From Lutibacter sp. (lineage in GTDB: Bacteria > Bacteroidota > Bacteroidia > Flavobacteriales > Flavobacteriaceae), in contig DPCK01000076.1 of assembly GCA_003516285.1 (NCBI GenBank), forward strand, positions 2,503 to 11,670: DNA of 9,168 nt, given 5' to 3'. The notes below the pieces were generated by a model. The model was not told the origin of the DNA. It worked only from the letters and a program-made list of their open reading frames with translations, and did not search any database. A program made the position numbers and the translations under genes. Of the stretch, positions 6,220 through 9,168 are shown piece after piece; positions within the stretch are counted from its first letter, which is position 1; every line of letters begins with the position of its first letter.

Positions 6220-6726
6220 TTAATTAACTCCAAAAAAAGCATCTTTATATTCCCAAAAAGTCGCAATATACATTCCGGCAAACACCAGGCAAACCGCCAA
6301 TTTTAGCAAGGTTGAAGATAAAAATCCGATAAACGAACCCACAGCCGCTTTAAAAGCTTTTTTGGAATCTTTATGATCTTTTAGAAGTTCGCCAAAAAAA
6401 GCGCCCAAAAACGGACCAGCAATAATCCCCAACGGACCGAAAAAAATCCCGAAAACAAGTCCGACCATAGCGCCATTTACACCATAATTGCTGCCGCCGA
6501 ATTTTTTTGTTCCTAGTATTGGCAGCACATAATCTATGACAGAAACCAATATGGCAACCCCTAAAGTAATTCCTAAAACTGTCCAATCAAAGGGAATTGC
6601 TTTTGTCAAATAGAGCAGGAGCAGTCCCACCCAACTTGCAAGCGGCCCAGGCAAAACAGGTAAAACCGAACCTAAAATGCCTGTTAACACTATTAAAAAT
6701 CCGATAATCAGCAGAAAAATATCCAT
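6220..6726 (-). CDS. DUF456 family inner-membrane protein
   Basis: 168 residues, almost entirely hydrophobic. Recognised as DUF456 by the N-terminal VLPVLPGPLASWVGLLLLY segment (21-39), the DYVLPILGTKKFGGSNYG motif (65-81) and the glycine-rich GLVFGIFFGPLGIIAGPFLGAFFGELL re-entrant-like region (89-115, given here only as positions plus its GPLG and GPFLGAF cores). Predicted membrane segments: about 1-20, 29-41, 48-71, 83-112 and 130-157, with a short basic loop KDHKDSKKAFK at 116-126. The length is typical for the family, whose biochemical function is not established. The ATG at 6726 follows a short A-rich leader. It is transcribed divergently from blaI, and the first BlaI-type dyad lies 64 bp upstream of its start, so it might be weakly influenced by that repressor. 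Confidence 0.9.
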   Translation of the reverse strand: MDIFLLIIGFLIVLTGILGSVLPVLPGPLASWVGLLLLYLTKAIPFDWTVLGITLGVAILVSVIDYVLPILGTKKFGGSNYGVNGAMVGLVFGIFFGPLGIIAGPFLGAFFGELLKDHKDSKKAFKAAVGSFIGFLSSTLLKLAVCLVFAGMYIATFWEYKDAFFGVN

Positions 6727-6789
6727 TTTGCTAATTTATGGTATCCGTAGATAATTTTAAAAGGATTATTATAAAGTTTTTTATTTTTC

Positions 6790-6805
6790 AACTAAAAAAT
6801 TAGTT
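6790..6805. promoter_or_regulatory. BlaI-type operator, copy 1
   Basis: AACTAA-AAAA-TTAGTT, a dyad with 6-bp perfect arms. It has the same arms as the other two copies and lies 18 bp (start to start) before copy 2, where the -33 element of the blaI promoter would be expected. It is the copy nearest to the divergent DUF456 gene. Confidence 0.7.
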
Positions 6806-6807
6806 TA

Positions 6808-6823
6808 AACTAAATATTTAGTT
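6808..6823. promoter_or_regulatory. BlaI-type operator, copy 2
   Basis: AACTAAATATTTAGTT, a perfect 16-bp palindrome and the best of the three. Its last base is the first base of the TATATTTG box, so a bound dimer would block RNA polymerase. The shape matches the short AT-rich dyads used by BlaI/MecI repressors. Confidence 0.78.
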
Positions 6824-6830
6824 ATATTTG
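6823..6830 (+). promoter_or_regulatory. -7 box of the blaI-M56-TPR operon
   Basis: TATATTTG matches TAnnTTTG exactly, flanked by operator copies 2 and 3. Transcription should start near 6836, leaving a leader of about 24 nt that is largely operator 3. No TTG is present at the usual upstream distance; that stretch is occupied by operators 1 and 2. Confidence 0.7.
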
Positions 6831-6838
6831 TATTGTTG

Positions 6839-6854
6839 AACTAAAAATTTAGTT
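6839..6854. promoter_or_regulatory. BlaI-type operator, copy 3
   Basis: AACTAA-AAAT-TTAGTT, 31 bp (about three helical turns) after copy 2 and ending five bases before the blaI ATG. It sits at or just after the expected transcription start. Its TTAGTTAAAAAATG end also forms the ribosome-binding leader, so repressor binding would coincide with the initiation region. Confidence 0.72.
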
Positions 6855-6859
6855 AAAAA

Positions 6860-7231
6860 ATGGAGATACAATTGACAAAGGCAGAAGAGCAATTTATGCA
6901 GATTTTATGGGAGTTGGAAGAAGCATCTGTGCAAGAGATTATAGACCAATTGCCTGAACCTAAACCTGCATATAACACCGTTTCTACCATCATAAGAATA
7001 TTGGAAACCAAGGATTTTGTTTCACACAAAGCAAAGGGAAGAGGTTATATTTATTTTCCGTTGGTTTCAAAATCGATTTATACCAACCAAAGTCTGCAAA
7101 AAATTGTAGATGGGTACTTTGGAGGTTCTTTTAAAAGTATGGTTTCTTTTTTTGTAAATAAAAATGAGGTTGATTTTAAAGAATTGGATACCATATTGAA
7201 AATTATTAACGATAAAAAAACTGAGCGATGA
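6860..7231 (+). CDS. BlaI/MecI/CopY-family transcriptional repressor
   Basis: 123 residues, the usual length of BlaI/MecI repressors. The winged helix-turn-helix fills residues 1-70: LTKAEEQFMQILWELEEA, ASVQEIIDQLPEPKPAYNTVSTIIRILE (recognition helix about 37-51, with the family-typical AYNTVSTIIRILE), then wing residues GRGYIYFPLVSK. The C-terminal helices (about 73-120, SLQKIVDGYFGGSFKSMVSFF) are the dimerisation part and, in known systems, the region cleaved on induction. Three 16-bp dyads around its own promoter point to autorepression. Its stop overlaps the start of the M56 gene by 4 bp (ATGA), so the two are translationally coupled, as in blaR1-blaI pairs though in reversed order. No beta-lactamase gene is in view, so the regulated process need not be antibiotic resistance. 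Confidence 0.95.
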   Translation: MEIQLTKAEEQFMQILWELEEASVQEIIDQLPEPKPAYNTVSTIIRILETKDFVSHKAKGRGYIYFPLVSKSIYTNQSLQKIVDGYFGGSFKSMVSFFVNKNEVDFKELDTILKIINDKKTER

Positions 7232-8787
7232 TCAATTACATAATTCAAATGTTACTTTTCCAAACCTTATTTTTAGCGGTTTATGATTTGTTTTTGCAAA
7301 AGGAAACATTCTTTAAATGGAATAGAATTTATTTGTTGGCAACACCAATTTTGTCTTTTATTATCCCATTGCTAAAGTTTGAAAGTTTTAGGAAAACAGT
7401 TCCGCAGGATTATATGATGTATTTACCGGAGGTTGTTATAAATCCACAGGTTTATATTGAAAACAGCACACCTTTTGAAACGTTTCTTGGAATTTTAACC
7501 ATTATTTTTTATGTGGGAATGGGCTTATTTTTCATCTTATTTTTAGTTCGGCTAACCAAAATAGTAAAGCTGATCCTGAAAAATAAAAGCATTAAAAAAG
7601 ATAGGTACACACTAATTGTTTTAAATGAAAAACAAGCAGCTTTTTCCTTTTTCAACTATATTTTTATTAACAGTCATTTATTGGAAAAACAGGATTTACA
7701 AATAATTCAACACGAGTTGGTTCATTGCAAACAAAAACACACCTTGGATTTGCTTTATTTCGAATTTTTGAAAATTGTGTTGTGGTTTAACCCGATTATT
7801 TACGTCTATCAAAATCGAATTACCTTGTTACACGAATATATTTCGGATGCCGAAGTGGTTAAAGAAACCGATAAAAAAACTTATTTCAACAAGTTGTTGG
7901 CAGAAACTTTTAATGTGGAAAACATTTCATTTATCAACCAATTTTTTAAACATTCATTAATCAAAAAAAGAATTATTATGATCACAAAAGAAAAATCACA
8001 AAAAATGAAACAGTTAAAGTATTTATTAATTGCGCCTTTACTATTGGTGATGTTGTTGTTAAGTTCATTTGAAGACAAATCCAAAGAAACATTAGAACAA
8101 GTTCCTTTACTGATAAATGAAATTTTAAATGAAGATGCTTTACCATTGGAATTAACTGCAAAGGAAAGTAAAAGTGTATTAAAAACTTCCGATACCATTA
8201 AGCCAATTGAAATTGAAGCTATACCTTTTGCTACAATTGAACATGTTCCTGTTTTTCCCGGTTGTGAAGGTTCAGAAGAAGAATTAAAAGCTTGTTTGCA
8301 AGGAAAAATCTCGAATTATGTAAATGCTAATTTTAATGCGAAATTAGGAAAAGAGCTAAGCTTAGACCTAGGACTTAATAAAGTTTTCGTGATGTTTAAA
8401 ATTGATAAAGAAGGTAATATTGCGGATGTTAAATCAAGGGCCAAGCATAAGGAGTTAGAGGAAGAAGCAATACGTGTAATTACAAGTTTGCCTAAAATGT
8501 TGCCCGGAAAACAAAATGGGGAAACAGTTGGCGTAAAATATTCCTTGCCCATTGCTTTTATGGTTGAAGGTAAATCTCAAAACAATAACAAAAAGGAAGC
8601 TGTTATGCCTGATTCAATGAAAAACGCACTATTTATTTTAGATGGAAAAGAGATAACTAAAGATGAAATGCAAAAAATAGACCCTAACACAATCAAAAGC
8701 ATAGAGGTTTTTAAAGATGAAAATGCCATAGAAAAATATGGAAAAAAAGGTAAAAATGGCGTGGTGGTAATTACGATAAAAGAATAA
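7228..8787 (+). CDS. M56 (BlaR1-like) membrane metallopeptidase with TonB C-terminal and plug-like segments
   Basis: 519 residues. Membrane helices are predicted at about 1-24, 31-51, 86-113 and 264-281. The zinc peptidase between helices 3 and 4 has HELVH at 162-166 (E163 catalytic) and a downstream HEYISDAEVV, with E203 as likely third ligand. This is the BlaR1/MecR1 type of peptidase, which transmits a signal to its partner repressor. There is no penicillin-binding sensor. The part after helix 4 instead carries a linker (283-335), then a TonB C-terminal domain (about 341-446: VPVFPGC, C346 and C356, VFVMFKIDKEGNI, LPKMLPGKQNGE, VKYSLPIAF). The final 464-519 (FILDGKEI, IDPNTIKSIEVFKDENAIEKYG, GKNGVVVIT) resembles the plug of SusC-type receptors. 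It overlaps blaI by 4 bp and is 10 bp ahead of the TPR gene. The peptidase assignment is firm; the inducer is unknown. Confidence 0.93.
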   Translation: MINYIIQMLLFQTLFLAVYDLFLQKETFFKWNRIYLLATPILSFIIPLLKFESFRKTVPQDYMMYLPEVVINPQVYIENSTPFETFLGILTIIFYVGMGLFFILFLVRLTKIVKLILKNKSIKKDRYTLIVLNEKQAAFSFFNYIFINSHLLEKQDLQIIQHELVHCKQKHTLDLLYFEFLKIVLWFNPIIYVYQNRITLLHEYISDAEVVKETDKKTYFNKLLAETFNVENISFINQFFKHSLIKKRIIMITKEKSQKMKQLKYLLIAPLLLVMLLLSSFEDKSKETLEQVPLLINEILNEDALPLELTAKESKSVLKTSDTIKPIEIEAIPFATIEHVPVFPGCEGSEEELKACLQGKISNYVNANFNAKLGKELSLDLGLNKVFVMFKIDKEGNIADVKSRAKHKELEEEAIRVITSLPKMLPGKQNGETVGVKYSLPIAFMVEGKSQNNNKKEAVMPDSMKNALFILDGKEITKDEMQKIDPNTIKSIEVFKDENAIEKYGKKGKNGVVVITIKE

Positions 8788-8797
8788 TTAAATTTTT

Positions 8798-9168
8798 ATG
8801 AAAAAGATTTTTATTGTAATCAGTTTATTATTTACAATACTCAAAACCGAGGCGCAATCTTCGGTTTTTGTGGTTGTAGATAGTTTGTTGGCGGAAGGAA
8901 ACTATCAAAAGGCTTTGACTTTGTTAGAGAACACAGAGCCAAAAACTTTTTTGATATTTGAAAAATCGGCTGGTATTTATCAATCAATTGGCAGTGATAC
9001 CAAAGCTTTGGAATGTTTAAACAAAGCATTGGAATTTGGCACGAATATATCGATAAAAGTAAAACTGTCGCAATTGTTTGTATCAACCGGATTTACATCA
9101 AAAGCTGTCGAAACATACGAATCACTCATCGAAAAAGACACTTCAAATTTATTGGTTGCCAATAGTTT
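8798..9168 (+). CDS. Exported TPR-repeat protein (N-terminal part, truncated by window edge)
   Basis: 123 residues are visible before the edge. The ATG at 8798 follows the M56 stop by 10 bp with an ATTAAATTTTT leader, so it belongs to the same operon. Residues 1-19 form a signal peptide (KKIFIVISLLFTILKTEA, cleavage before Q20). Helical TPR-like units follow: about 24-52 (VVVDSLLAEGNYQKALTLLEN), 54-84 (FEKSAGIYQSIGSDTKALECLNKALEF) and 88-118 (VKLSQLFVSTGFTSKAVETYESLIEKD), given here by positions with their G-x-x-x-x-A-L/V signatures. TPR proteins usually scaffold protein-protein contacts. Being exported and linked to the sensor peptidase, it may act with the periplasmic part of the M56 protein, but this is inference from position only. 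Confidence 0.85.
   Translation, partial: MKKIFIVISLLFTILKTEAQSSVFVVVDSLLAEGNYQKALTLLENTEPKTFLIFEKSAGIYQSIGSDTKALECLNKALEFGTNISIKVKLSQLFVSTGFTSKAVETYESLIEKDTSNLLVANS

Noticed and set aside
6052..6306. An 84-codon plus-strand frame starting in the small RNA region
   Set aside because: It has no ribosome site, reads through a strong terminator and two hairpins, runs antisense into the DUF456 gene, and its product looks unlike a protein.
6860..8787. A beta-lactam resistance locus (blaI-blaR1)
   Set aside because: The M56 protein lacks the penicillin-binding sensor domain, and no beta-lactamase or PBP gene is present; only the regulatory layout is shared.
8841..9162. Minus-strand open frames antisense to the TPR gene
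   Set aside because: The plus-strand frame has a signal peptide, TPR pattern and operon spacing; the minus frames are shadows without ribosome sites.

Overview
The window looks like a chromosomal segment of a member of the Flavobacteriia (Bacteroidota). It is AT-rich. Several promoter boxes match the Bacteroidota form TAnnTTTG, with an upstream TTG. Translation starts follow A-rich TAAAA-like leaders rather than classical Shine-Dalgarno sites. The protein types also fit: an exported M3 peptidase, a CarboxypepD_reg-like surface protein, a LysRS with a C-terminal extension, and a BlaI/M56 pair whose M56 protein ends in a TonB C-terminal domain. No IS element, phage gene, CRISPR array, tRNA or rRNA was seen.

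Layout: Positions 1-6726 are almost all minus strand. From the left they hold: the N-terminal part of an exported carboxypeptidase-regulatory-like protein (1-500, runs off the edge); an exported Dcp-like zinc peptidase (617-2779) with a very strong terminator (571-604); a small lipoprotein of unknown function (2985-3425) preceded by two tandem operator-like palindromes; a small exported protein of unknown function (3574-4017, start moved inward from the longest ORF); lysS (4206-5903) with a clear promoter and an AT-rich terminator; and a DUF456 membrane protein (6220-6726). Between lysS and DUF456 lies a 316-bp gap. It contains a plus-strand promoter, a run of small hairpins and a rho-independent terminator, which together look like a stand-alone small RNA of about 95-100 nt, followed by two further hairpins.

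The right end (6790-9168, plus strand) is a regulated cluster. Three 16-bp dyads of the form AACTAA-N4-TTAGTT surround a TAnnTTTG box just ahead of a BlaI/MecI-family repressor. The repressor overlaps by 4 bp an M56 (BlaR1-like) membrane metallopeptidase. That protein carries a periplasmic TonB C-terminal domain and a terminal segment resembling the plug of SusC-type TonB-dependent receptors. Ten bases later a TPR protein with a signal peptide begins and runs off the edge. The expected logic is BlaR1/BlaI-like: BlaI represses its own operon, the membrane peptidase perceives a signal and relieves repression, and the TonB and plug-like parts would link the sensor to the cell envelope. The inducing signal and the role of the TPR protein cannot be read from the sequence.

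The most interesting points are the candidate small RNA at about 6032-6128, the triple operator with its M56-TonB-plug chimera, and a nested palindromic repeat at 4154-4195.
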